In this document: piece after piece, positions 25,617-33,923 of the stretch
Layout: every line of letters begins with the position of its first letter
Numbering within the stretch: the stretch's first letter is position 1
Origin: Xylanimonas protaetiae
GTDB taxonomy: Bacteria; Actinomycetota; Actinomycetes; Actinomycetales; Cellulomonadaceae
Length of the DNA stretch: 64,000 nt
Assembly: GCF_004135385.1 (NCBI RefSeq)
Contig: NZ_CP035493.1
Location: 1,426,001-1,490,000, forward strand
Direction of reading: 5' to 3'
The notes under the pieces: generated by a model
Databases searched by the model: none
Seen by the model: only the letters and a program-made list of their open reading frames with translations
What the model was told of the DNA's origin: nothing
Position numbers and translations under genes: made by a program

Positions 25617-25667
25617 GGTCAGACAGTCTGATGAGTGGCTCCGACACACTCGTTGACCGCGATGTCC

Positions 25668-25946
25668 TCAGGCCTCACGGTGCTGCGAGAGGTAGTCACG
25701 AGCTCGCTCAGCACTCTCAAACGTGGCCTGCGTAGTCCGCTGAATGTAGGCGACCATGCTCTTCGAGAGGCCCACGTCGGCGGCGACGGAGGCTAGAGAG
25801 GCGCCGGGGGTCGCAAGCATCGCCACGACCTCGGCGTCGCGAGCCGCCCTGGCGCGGCGGTCCTGTTCTGCCGCCTTCGCCTGGCGTGCGATCGCTGCGC
25901 GAGCCCGAGTGCGATGCTCGATATACGTCGAGTCTTGCCCAACCAT
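25668..25946 (-). CDS. Small helix-turn-helix protein, possible R-M controller
   Basis: A 92-residue protein from ATG 25946. A charged N-terminal helix rich in Ala and Arg (RARAAIARQAKAAEQDRRAR) precedes a helix-turn-helix, ATPGASLASVAADVGLSKSM, resembling homeodomain-like Hin/resolvase recognition units. It is divergent from the DNA methyltransferase, and a 7-bp inverted repeat lies between them, so a control role for the restriction-modification genes is plausible but unproven. Confidence 0.7.
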   Translation of the reverse strand: MVGQDSTYIEHRTRARAAIARQAKAAEQDRRARAARDAEVVAMLATPGASLASVAADVGLSKSMVAYIQRTTQATFESAERARDYLSQHREA

Positions 25947-25966
25947 GTCTCGACGATAGCCCTGTA

Positions 25967-25986
25967 ACGTGCAGTATGTTGCACGT
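25967..25986. promoter_or_regulatory. Inverted repeat between HTH gene and methyltransferase
   Basis: ACGTGCA-gtatgt-TGCACGT is a perfect 7-bp inverted repeat with a 6-base spacer. It lies between the divergent HTH gene (start 25946) and the methyltransferase (start 26035), a position expected for an operator that balances methylation and restriction. Confidence 0.5.
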
Positions 25987-26034
25987 CGGCCAGGTTCCTG
26001 GATCGTGTCGGATGGTCATGGAAGGATCCCGTGC

Positions 26035-27699
26035 ATGGCTGTGGCAGAAGCGGGGTTCGTCGAGTTCGGGGAGGTGTTCACCCGCCGGTGGGTGGTCGAG
26101 TCCATCCTCGACCTCGTCGGGTACACGACCGATCGCGACCTCACAGCCACCACGCTCGTCGAGCCGTCAGTCGGCTCTGGAGCCTTCATCGGTCCGGTCG
26201 TAGAGCGCCTCGCCGCCACCGCCCGTGAGCGCGGCGTGCCCTTCGTGAATCTCGAAAACGCCATCCGGGGGTACGACCTTCAGCCCCAGCACGTGGCATC
26301 GTGCCGAGCGCTCGCCGCGGCGACGCTCCGCGCACACGGAGCGACCGACGATGTCGCACGCCAGCTCGCCGCGGCGTGGATCCACACCGCTGACTTCCTC
26401 ATCGACGACGTCGACATGCCCGCCGACTTTGTCGTCGGCAACCCGCCGTACATCCGCGCTGACGACCTTGACGACGCCACCGAAGCCGCGTACCGCGCAC
26501 GGTGGACCACGATGTGGGGCCGCGCGGACATCTTCGTCGGCTTCTACGAGCGCGCGCTCGCGATGCTCAAGCCGGACGGCAAGCTCGGGTTCATCTGCGC
26601 AGACCGCTGGATGCGAAACGCGTATGGAGCGCGGCTCCGGGCACTGATCAGCGACCGCTACGCCGTCGAGACGTTGTGGCAGATGCACGACGTCGACGCA
26701 TTCGAGGCCGACGTCTCCGCGTACCCGGCCATCACGATTCTTGCCCGGCACGAGCAGGGCCCGGTCTCCATGCTCGACACGACGGCAGAGTTTGGGCCGA
26801 CAAGTGCTGTCGAGGCCCGGCACTTCTCGCTCTCGGGGGCAGTGGAGGGACACGGTGCCGGTTGGGCCGGATCTCGGCTCAACGACTGGTTCGAAGGGCA
26901 CGAGCTCTGGCCTGCCGGCTCGCCCGCGATGATCCAAGTGCTTGAGCGCCTCAACGACAGGTTCCCGGCGCTGGAGGATACGGGCGGCGCGACGAAGATC
27001 TCGATCGGCGTCGCCTCGGGCGCGGACAAGGCGTACATCGTCGACACGGACGCCGACGTCGAGCCGGACCGCCTGCTCCCGCTCGTCATGGCCGACGACA
27101 TCCGCACGGGTGTCCTCGGGAACGCGCAGCGAATGCTGATCAATCCGTGGAACGAGCGAGGCGAGCTCGTCGACCTGGCCGCGTACCCGCGGCTTGCGCG
27201 GACCCTCGCCGGACACCCCGCGGTGAAGAAGCGTTTCGTCGCCCGGAAGAATCCGGAGCGGTGGCACCGCACGATCGACAAGGTCTACCCCGGACTCGCA
27301 GAGCGACCCAAGCTGCTACTCCAGGACATGAAGGCTCGCATCACTCCCGTGCTCGAGCCCGGTGGCCTCTACCCGCACCACAACCTGTACTACATCGTGT
27401 CGACGGGCTGGGATCTTGAGGTGCTCGGGGGCATTCTCATGAGTGAGGTCGCCGAAGCGTTCGTTGACGCTTACGGGGTCAAGATGCGCGGCGGGACGCT
27501 GCGGTTCCAGGCGCAGTACCTGCGCAAGATCCGCGTCCCCGAGCCAGCCTCGATCGCACCCGAGGTCGAGTCACAGCTCCGGAAGGCGTTCCGCAACCGC
27601 GATCGGGCCGCAGCCACGCGCGCAGCCGAAGCCGCCTACGGGCTGACAGAGGGAACGATGAGCAGGGTTCGGAACCCGCTCGGCGACCCGGCCGCGTAG
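26035..27699 (+). CDS. Eco57I-class adenine DNA methyltransferase
   Basis: A 554-residue N6-adenine methyltransferase; ATG 26035 has GGAAGGA about nine bases upstream, preferred over ATG 25969. AdoMet-binding motif I is EPSVGSGAF near residue 42, and catalytic motif IV is VVGNPPYIRADD near 135. The following region (KLGFICADRWMRNAYG) and the C-terminal target-recognition half (KISIGVASGADKAYIV, HHNLYYI, MRGGTLRFQAQYLRKIRVP) match the Eco57I/TaqI-like family. It modifies DNA to protect from the neighbouring endonuclease. Recognition sequence unknown. Confidence 0.9.
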   Translation: MAVAEAGFVEFGEVFTRRWVVESILDLVGYTTDRDLTATTLVEPSVGSGAFIGPVVERLAATARERGVPFVNLENAIRGYDLQPQHVASCRALAAATLRAHGATDDVARQLAAAWIHTADFLIDDVDMPADFVVGNPPYIRADDLDDATEAAYRARWTTMWGRADIFVGFYERALAMLKPDGKLGFICADRWMRNAYGARLRALISDRYAVETLWQMHDVDAFEADVSAYPAITILARHEQGPVSMLDTTAEFGPTSAVEARHFSLSGAVEGHGAGWAGSRLNDWFEGHELWPAGSPAMIQVLERLNDRFPALEDTGGATKISIGVASGADKAYIVDTDADVEPDRLLPLVMADDIRTGVLGNAQRMLINPWNERGELVDLAAYPRLARTLAGHPAVKKRFVARKNPERWHRTIDKVYPGLAERPKLLLQDMKARITPVLEPGGLYPHHNLYYIVSTGWDLEVLGGILMSEVAEAFVDAYGVKMRGGTLRFQAQYLRKIRVPEPASIAPEVESQLRKAFRNRDRAAATRAAEAAYGLTEGTMSRVRNPLGDPAA

Positions 27700-27718
27700 G
27701 GCGCGTTCGCCCTGAGGT

Positions 27719-28147
27719 TCAGGCGCCGCTGACGGCCTCGTTGATGCGAGCCCGAACCGCGCGGTGCATCGTGACCGGAGTCGCTGCGACGACGCGACGC
27801 ACCATCGTCCCGAGGAAACGAGACGGCGAGAGCGCCGTCGGGATCTTCTCGTGGAGGATGGTCACGCGCGGCAGCGACGCCAGCACCGTGTCGATGTCGG
27901 AAGCGGGCTCGAGCGGGAGTACCTCGCTCGAGTCCTCGCCGCCCGGCGCGATGACTCGTTCGCTGCAATCGTTCATCACCACGCACGTCGCGTCCCTCGG
28001 AATCAGCGTCGAGGGGACCGTGTGGATGCCGCCAAATGCGGCATCGGCATGGGCAACGATGCGATCGAAGTACCCCCACTCCCGGTGGTGGACGTACTGG
28101 GTCCAGCCGTGCCGAGCCGAGACGTTCCGTGCTCCGTCGATCCGGAC
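27719..28147 (-). pseudogene. Decayed restriction endonuclease with internal deletion
   Basis: An open frame of 143 codons matching both ends of the intact endonuclease at 28983-29999. The N-terminal part (EWGYFDRIVAHADAAFGGIH) parallels AWAYFDRIVADAAPGGVH near the intact start. After HTVPSTL it jumps to DATCVVMNDCSERVIAPG, parallel to HATCLVMIEYSDGVAPAD near residue 240, and continues to RARINEAVSGA*. So roughly 220 residues, including the presumed active site, are missing. The remaining parts differ from the intact copy at many positions, so it is not a recent duplicate. It is convergent with the methyltransferase, 19 bases from its stop. Confidence 0.8.
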
Positions 28148-28295
28148 CTACTCGGCACGGTCACCGATTAGGGCAGGGCCTCCCGCCAGCCTCGGGATTC
28201 ATCGGCGGGTTCTGAGATCCGTGGGTGACGGCGATCCTGCTGCTCGTGGGGGCATCCTCATGGCGGCAATGCCCTGGTGCCAGTTCTGACGACCG

Positions 28296-28808
28296 TCAGT
28301 CAGGGCGGTTCGACTCGTAGGTGTCGAGATCGCCGTAGGCATCCTTGACGTAGTCGCGGTACTGGCGGCTCATTCCGCGGGTCCCGCGGTGATAGCGCTC
28401 GGGGTCGTAGTTGCCTGTCGCCCAGTAGACGGGGCCCTCGTCAGAGGCGTCGTCTCGTCTGCCATCACGGGCGACGCCGAGCCCTTCGACCAGACCGACG
28501 ACGCGATCCATATACCCGTGGACCGCTCGCCGGCCTTCGCCCCAGTCGTATACCTGGTCGCCCATAGTCATGGTGGCCGACACTCCGAGCTCGGAGCCGT
28601 TGCCCGGGAGCGGGCGAAGGTGGACGGCGACGTCCTGCCCGTGCCACGTCCACAACCAACGTGACCGTCCGGTCCTGAAAAGGAGGGCGCGAGGCTCGTC
28701 TGACGCCACGACTCGGTAGCTGGCGTCCTCGGCGGCCTGGAGGCACAACTTGCGAAGCTCCGCAATAGGGACACCCGCAAAGCGCTCGGTGCGCTGGGGA
28801 CTCTTCAT
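28296..28808 (-). CDS. Hypothetical protein between two endonuclease loci
   Basis: A 170-residue protein from ATG 28808. The N-terminal two thirds (RFAGVPIAELRKLCLQAAED, then a strand-rich WLWTWHGQDVAVHLRPLPG) look like a small alpha/beta domain; the tail is Tyr/Asp/Arg-rich (WATGNYDPERYHRGTRGMSR). No known motif. It is on the same strand as the endonuclease but separated by 174 bases. Role unknown. Confidence 0.65.
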   Translation of the reverse strand: MKSPQRTERFAGVPIAELRKLCLQAAEDASYRVVASDEPRALLFRTGRSRWLWTWHGQDVAVHLRPLPGNGSELGVSATMTMGDQVYDWGEGRRAVHGYMDRVVGLVEGLGVARDGRRDDASDEGPVYWATGNYDPERYHRGTRGMSRQYRDYVKDAYGDLDTYESNRPD

Positions 28809-28982
28809 ACGCCGAGCCTATTGGGTCCACGGGCAATTGGGCACTGACCGAACGCCGCGATTTTGCCTTCGCTGCGGCCGCTGGTCGTCACGGGCTTTCA
28901 TCGGACGGGCAAATGAAACGATGACGGGGGAATCGGGCTCGCGATGGCCACGCGGCGGAGTCGCGCGAGCCGGCGCCCAACG

Positions 28983-29999
28983 TCAGGCGCCGTTGACGAC
29001 CTCGTTGATCCGCGCTCGGACCGCCCGGTGCATCGTGACGGGCGTCGCTGCAATCACTCGGCGCACCATTGTCCCCAAGAAGCGTGACGGTGAGAGTCCG
29101 GTCGGAATCTTGGAGTGAAGGATGGTCACGTCCGGCAGTGATGCCAGCACTACATCGATGTCGGAAGCGGGCTCGACTGGGAGCACGTCCTCCTCGTCCG
29201 ACGCCTCCTCGAGGCCGGCCGCCACGAGCGCGTCCTCGGTATCGATCGAGTCCTCATCGGCCGGCGCGACGCCGTCGCTGTACTCGATCATCACCAGGCA
29301 CGTCGCGTGGTACGCGTCGTCCTCCTGGCCAAGTTTCTCCAGCAGGTCGATGAGCCACTCGGCCTTGTCCGGCTCCTCGTCAAGGATCGTCGACCGCAGA
29401 CCGAAGACGAACCCCAATGCCGCGAGCGGATGCCGCAGGCGAAGGTTCTTCGCGTCCCCGTACGACTCCTCGACTCGGTTCGCCGCGTTCTTCCCGAACG
29501 ACGAGTCCATCCGCTTCGTCGAGATCAGGATCTCGGGGCCCGTCTGCCAGTCGGTCATAATGACGTCGACCTGCTTGAGGTAGTTCTTCCCCAGGATGCT
29601 CGCCGACGACGATGTCACACCGGTGATCGACGTCTTCGCCGTCAGCAGGTTCGAGATCTCCGCCCGGAGCTTCTTTGGGGCGCCATCGATGAGGTTCGCC
29701 ACAGCCTGCGGCAGGATCCGAGGGTGCTCGGCGCGCGGCCAGACCCCATCCTTGCTGAAGCCCGCCCGCCGCAGCTCGTAGCTCAGCCAGACGTCGAGCG
29801 CGAGCGCCGGCACTCCGGTGGTGGTGGGCGCCTTGAAGTAGAGCGGGACGCCAAGGAGGCGCTCGAGAGTGTCGAAGTCGGGGGCGTACGCGAGGAGACC
29901 CTCGGGATCGATCGTCCACGGGTTGCTGTGGACTCCGCCCGGTGCGGCATCAGCGACGATGCGATCGAAGTACGCCCATGCCTTCGTCTTCAGGCTCAC
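28983..29999 (-). CDS. Candidate restriction endonuclease
   Basis: A 338-residue protein, partner of the Eco57I-class methyltransferase by context. A PD-(D/E)xK-like core is visible in KQVDVIMTDWQTGPEILIST followed by KRM (residues about 140-165); the Asp, Glu and Lys match the D...E...K order with the ISTK ending found in several endonucleases. An acidic linker (EEASDEEDVLPVEPASDID) precedes the C-terminal domain that is shared with the decayed copy. It would cut unmethylated DNA. Recognition site and whether this methyltransferase protects against it are unknown. Confidence 0.72.
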   Translation of the reverse strand: MSLKTKAWAYFDRIVADAAPGGVHSNPWTIDPEGLLAYAPDFDTLERLLGVPLYFKAPTTTGVPALALDVWLSYELRRAGFSKDGVWPRAEHPRILPQAVANLIDGAPKKLRAEISNLLTAKTSITGVTSSSASILGKNYLKQVDVIMTDWQTGPEILISTKRMDSSFGKNAANRVEESYGDAKNLRLRHPLAALGFVFGLRSTILDEEPDKAEWLIDLLEKLGQEDDAYHATCLVMIEYSDGVAPADEDSIDTEDALVAAGLEEASDEEDVLPVEPASDIDVVLASLPDVTILHSKIPTGLSPSRFLGTMVRRVIAATPVTMHRAVRARINEVVNGA

Positions 30000-30127
30000 G
30001 CGCTGCAGCCTACGGGTTCAGTGGGACAGAGGGGCGACAAGTCCGTCAGCCTGGGCGCTGCTCCATCGCGCGGGCTGTCGGTGGCGTGTGGCAACCTCAG
30101 GATCACGCGACCGATTGGGAGGCACTT

Positions 30128-30712
30128 GTGGGGCACAAGGTTTACATCTCGTTCAAGACGGAAGACGAGTCCTACAAGAGGGCGATCCAAGCCATGCCGC
30201 ATCTCGACTTCGTCGACAAATCGTTGGACGAGCCCATCAACTCGCTGGATCCCGACTACATCATGCGTAGGATCCGCGAACTGTACTTGCATGACTCTAC
30301 TGTGACGATCTTTCTCATCGGAGCCCACTCGGCCGAGAACCTGGGTGCGTGGGAACAGCAATACATCAAGCGTGAACTGCAGGCGTCGCTGTGGGACTCC
30401 AGCATTAGCCGGAAGAGCGGACTTCTGGGGATCGTGCTGCCCGAGGTCCATGACCGAGTGTTTCGCGGCACGATCCAGTGCGTGGTGTGTGACAACTCCC
30501 ACAACATCGTCCGAGTGGACGACTCGACAACCGTGACCGAATTCTCCTATAACTACTACATTCCCAACAACAAGTGTGCATGGGCGGAGGACGACCGATA
30601 CTGCGTGTTGACCACGTGGGCTGCGTTCGACGCGGATCCGAACGGCTGGATCGACCGCGCGTTCGGCAAGCGGTCCGCACCGATCGCTAACAAGACGAAG
30701 GTGCGGCCATGA
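30128..30712 (+). CDS. TIR-like protein of DUF1863/ThsB type
   Basis: About 194 residues from GTG 30128, with GGGAGG five bases upstream. The N-terminal 120 residues match the MTH538/DUF1863 TIR-like fold: VYISFKTEDESYKRAIQAM, FVDKSLDEPINSLDPDYIMR, STVTIFLIGAHSAENLGAWE and LLGIVLPEV. The same fold forms ThsB of Thoeris anti-phage systems, where it makes a nucleotide signal that triggers a partner effector. Here the partner gene overlaps by ATGA and encodes a membrane protein rather than ThsA. The C-terminus has a Cys/His-containing stretch (GTIQCVVCDNSHNIVRVDD). Enzymatic activity not shown. Confidence 0.85.
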   Translation: MGHKVYISFKTEDESYKRAIQAMPHLDFVDKSLDEPINSLDPDYIMRRIRELYLHDSTVTIFLIGAHSAENLGAWEQQYIKRELQASLWDSSISRKSGLLGIVLPEVHDRVFRGTIQCVVCDNSHNIVRVDDSTTVTEFSYNYYIPNNKCAWAEDDRYCVLTTWAAFDADPNGWIDRAFGKRSAPIANKTKVRP

Positions 30713-31602
30713 CTGGGGCGCGACAGACGGGCGTCACCGAGATCGAACTGCCAGCCCTCTTCCAAGCAGCAGACCGGAAAGCTGCTGAGCGGCAGAGGGC
30801 CTTCTATGTGTCCAAGGGGCTCGAGGTGGGAGCGCTCGCTGGCGGTGCTATGGCGGCGCTACTGCCATCATCGCTTCTTGGCGGGTCCGGGCCGATCTTC
30901 GCGCTCTTGCTTTTCCTTGTGGCCTTGGTGATTCAGGTCACAAAAATCTCCGCGACGGCCGAACGTCGATGGTATGACGCACGCGCCGCGGCGGAGTCCA
31001 TCAGGTCGTCAGCTTGGCAGTACGCCGCCTGCGGTGAGGCATTCCGCCTCGAGAATGACCAAGCCGACGCGGCGTTTAGGCAGGTACTCGTGAGAGTACT
31101 TGACGCGGTCCCGGGGCTGGATATCGGGCCAGACACCGATGACGCCCCAACAATCACAACGTCGATGCGTTCCATTCGCGCTCTTTCGCTCGTGGAACGT
31201 TCCGGCGTATATCTCGAACAGCGTGTCGCCGGGCAAGTGAAGTGGTATGCGAGGAAGGCGCAATGGAACAAGCAGCGCGCCCGCGTGTATGGACTTGTTG
31301 TTATCGGCGTTGAGCTTGCTGCTGTCGTTGCAGGGATACTCCGGGTCGCAACGGGGAGCAGCCTCGACTTTCTCGGCGCCGCGGCAGCGATTGCTGCCGG
31401 GCTTGTCGCGTGGACGCAGGCCAAGAAGTACACGTTTCTGTCTGAGTCCTACGCTGTGACAAGTCATGAAGTCAACCTTGTGCGCGACACGCTGCGGCCT
31501 GGTGATGACGAGGGCCTGTGGGCGCAGCTCGTCCACGATGCCGAGGCAGCATTCAGCCGGGAGCACACCATGTGGCAGGCGCGGAGACAAGGGGCTGCGT
31601 AG
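30709..31602 (+). CDS. SLATT-like two-helix-pair membrane effector (DUF4231-like)
   Basis: A 297-residue protein overlapping the TIR-like gene by ATGA. Layout: an N-terminal helix, a hydrophobic pair (VGALAGGAMAALLPSSLL and IFALLLFLVALVIQV), a cytosolic region with SSAWQYAACGEAF, then VKWYARKAQWNKQRARVYGL leading into a second hydrophobic pair and WTQAKKYTFLSESYAVTSHE. The WY-x-KA...N...R, paired helices and WTQxKK...SYA pattern are those of SLATT domains, predicted by comparative genomics to be pore-forming effectors in nucleotide-signalling immunity. It would be the membrane executor of the upstream TIR-like enzyme; inferred. Confidence 0.75.
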   Translation: MTGARQTGVTEIELPALFQAADRKAAERQRAFYVSKGLEVGALAGGAMAALLPSSLLGGSGPIFALLLFLVALVIQVTKISATAERRWYDARAAAESIRSSAWQYAACGEAFRLENDQADAAFRQVLVRVLDAVPGLDIGPDTDDAPTITTSMRSIRALSLVERSGVYLEQRVAGQVKWYARKAQWNKQRARVYGLVVIGVELAAVVAGILRVATGSSLDFLGAAAAIAAGLVAWTQAKKYTFLSESYAVTSHEVNLVRDTLRPGDDEGLWAQLVHDAEAAFSREHTMWQARRQGAA

Positions 31603-31891
31603 TCGTCGGGGCCGTCCACTTACGTCGTGGCCGCAGGTTTCGAAGCTCGACAAACCGCAAGCGCCGCGCGGGCGCTGGCCTTGTCGGGGGCACCGCCTAG
31701 CATCGCTTCATGGTTATGTGTACGGCGCCCGTCCAGGGCCACCGAACTGCCAGCGGGGCGGCGGCCTGCCCCGCCTGTGGCGGCAGAGGCTACGGGTACA
31801 CCTCGTTCCGGCCGCCTTACCCATCGGCGTCATACACGCCACGAATCTACGGGGCGGCTGGGGTTGTCAGCGGAAAGACAAGGCCTAGCTG

Positions 31892-33376
31892 CAATGCCGC
31901 GAAGTTAGGGCTCTGACCTGGCTGTCAAGGGGTGTTGGTGCTGGTCATAGCAGCGAAGCTCCTGTAGTTGAGGGCTGTCCGCCAAGACATGCCTTCACCA
32001 CAGGAGCTTTGCCGTGCCGCAGTCTGCCATCGATCGTGTCGCTCGCGCCTTCGCTCCGGGGCACCTGGGCGAGTTGAGCGCCCTGGTTCCCGTCGAGCTC
32101 GTCGATGAGGTGCTGGCCCGTCACCGGGCGACCGAGCAGCGCGTACGGCTGCTGCCCTCACGGGTGGTCGTCTACCTGCTGGTCGCGGGTGCGTTGTTCG
32201 CGGGCCTGGGCTGGCAGCAGGTCTGGGACCGGCTGGTCGCCGGCCTCGGGCATGTCGATTCCTGTCCGTCGCGCACCGCGATCGCGCTCGCGCTGCGCCG
32301 GGTCGGGCCCGGCCCGTTGCGGTCGCTGTTCGAGGTCCTGGCCTGCCCGGCACCAGGCTCGACCCGGTGGCGGGGACTGCTGGTGTGCGCGCTGGACGGG
32401 ACGGTCACCTCGGTGCCTGACAGCCCGGCCAACACCATCCGGTACGTCAAGCAGCGCGGCGGGCCCACCGGCGGCGGGTCCTACCCCGGGCTGCGGCTGG
32501 TCGCGCTCGTCGCGTGCGGGACCCGCACCCTGATCGATGCGACGTTCGGCCCGACCACGACCGGGGAGACGGTCTACGCGCAGGTCCTGACTCGCTCGCT
32601 GCATGCCGGGATGCTGCTGCTGGCCGACCGCGGCCTGAGCTCGGCGGCGCTGGTCGCCGCAGCCCACGCGAGGGGAGCCCACGTGCTGGTGCGAGCACGT
32701 ACCGCCGCCGCCAACGGTCCCGCCCTGCCCGTCACCCGAGCGCTGGACGATGGTTCGTGGCTGTCGATGCTCGGCGCCACACGGGTGCGCGTCATCGACG
32801 CTCAGATCACCTCGGCCACGACGGCTGCGACCACGACCAGCCACTACCGCCTGGTCACCACGCTCCTGGACCCCCGCACCCACCCGGCCGACCAGCTCGC
32901 GGGCCTGTACCACCAACGCTGGCAGGTCGAGACCGCCTACCTCGAGCTGAAGTCGACCATCCTGGGCGGGCGGGTCCTGCGCGCCCGGACCCCCGACGGG
33001 ATCGAGCAAGAGGTCTACGCCCTGCTCATCGCCTACCAGGCCCTACGCACCGCCATGGCCGACGCGACCACCACCACCGCGATCCCGCCCGACCGCGCCA
33101 GCTTCACGATCGCGCTGAACGCCGCACGCGACCAGATCACCGCCAACCGGCACGCCGACGCCACCGATCCCCCGATCGAACTGCTCGGCGTGATCGGCGC
33201 CGCGGTCACCGCACGACCACTGCCAGCAACCCGCCCCCGCACGAACGCCCGCACCGTCAAACGAGCGATCTCCAAGTACAACGCCCGCGGCCCCAACATC
33301 GACCGCAAGACCTACAAGACCACCCTGACCATCACGATCTTGACAAAACCGACGCCCACCTAACTTCGCGGCATTG
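31892..33376 (+). mobile_element. IS4-family insertion sequence, copy 2
   Basis: A 1485-bp copy of the IS at 9269-10753, same orientation, with the same 18-bp terminal repeats. It is flanked by its own 10-bp duplication GGCCTAGCTG (31882-31891 and 33377-33386), different from that of copy 1. So each copy inserted on its own. It breaks the TIR gene. Confidence 0.95.
32014..33363 (+). CDS. IS4-family DDE transposase, copy 2
   Basis: A 449-residue transposase identical to copy 1 except Thr for Ala at residue 88. The DDE and YREK residues are all retained, so it is probably functional. Being this similar to a copy outside the element, one of the two moved recently between the chromosome and the AICE. 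Confidence 0.94.
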   Translation: MPQSAIDRVARAFAPGHLGELSALVPVELVDEVLARHRATEQRVRLLPSRVVVYLLVAGALFAGLGWQQVWDRLVAGLGHVDSCPSRTAIALALRRVGPGPLRSLFEVLACPAPGSTRWRGLLVCALDGTVTSVPDSPANTIRYVKQRGGPTGGGSYPGLRLVALVACGTRTLIDATFGPTTTGETVYAQVLTRSLHAGMLLLADRGLSSAALVAAAHARGAHVLVRARTAAANGPALPVTRALDDGSWLSMLGATRVRVIDAQITSATTAATTTSHYRLVTTLLDPRTHPADQLAGLYHQRWQVETAYLELKSTILGGRVLRARTPDGIEQEVYALLIAYQALRTAMADATTTTAIPPDRASFTIALNAARDQITANRHADATDPPIELLGVIGAAVTARPLPATRPRTNARTVKRAISKYNARGPNIDRKTYKTTLTITILTKPTPT

Positions 33377-33923
33377 GGCCTAGCTGGTCACCCGCTGGCT
33401 CCGCTTTGACGTACACGCCCGCTGAGGTGCGGGCGTTGGCACCAGTTCGCCGCACGGTCGAACTGCGGGCACGACAGCAGCCTGACCTTCGTGATCTCTT
33501 CCTCTGCCACGCATGGGATGACCGGCGGGGCGTCGCCACGGAACTGCACCGCCTTCTCGAAGCCCAGGGAGTGTCCGTTTGGTTCAGTGAGAAGGACATC
33601 GTCCTGGGGCAGCCGTTCCTCCGGGAGATCGACAGGGGCTTGGCAAAGTCGCGGACGGGCGCTGTCCTCGTTACCCCTGCGCTGCTGACACGTGTCGACA
33701 GCCGGGGAGTCTCGGACAGGGAGCTCTCGGAGCTCCTTGCGCGCGACCTGCTGATTCCAGTCGTGCACGAGACGACCTATGAGGAACTCCGCAAGGTCAG
33801 CCCTCTGCTTGCCTCGCGCAACGGACTCAGCACGTCAGACGACTCATTGGCAGTTGTTGCCGCCAAGATCGCCGAGTTGGTTGCGGTCGAGGAGGAGTTC
33901 CAGTCTGCGTAGGACGCGACTGA

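Larger units (their letters stand above)
31710..33912 (+). pseudogene. TIR-domain protein gene interrupted by IS4 copy 2
   Basis: The gene is in two parts, 31710-31891 and 33387-33912. Removing the IS (31892-33376) and one 10-bp duplication rejoins the frame exactly, giving about 235 residues. The N-terminal part has a Cys pair (ACPACGGRGYGY) and a Tyr/Pro-rich linker. The second part has the TIR domain: DLRDLFLCHAWDDRRGVATE, VSVWFSEKDIVLGQPFLREI with the Glu region, and a tail IPVVHETTYEELRKVSPLLA. A TTG at 33406 could still start a 168-residue TIR-only product after the IS. The gene follows the TIR-like/SLATT pair by 107 bases on the same strand. Confidence 0.88.

Noticed and set aside
28983-29999. 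Intact endonuclease and 27719-28147 as a simple recent duplication
   Set aside because: The shared parts differ at many positions, so the two are diverged versions and not a fresh copy.
9269-33376. Composite transposon bounded by the two IS4 copies
   Set aside because: Each copy has its own distinct 10-bp target duplication and one lies outside the AICE; a composite unit would share the outer duplication.
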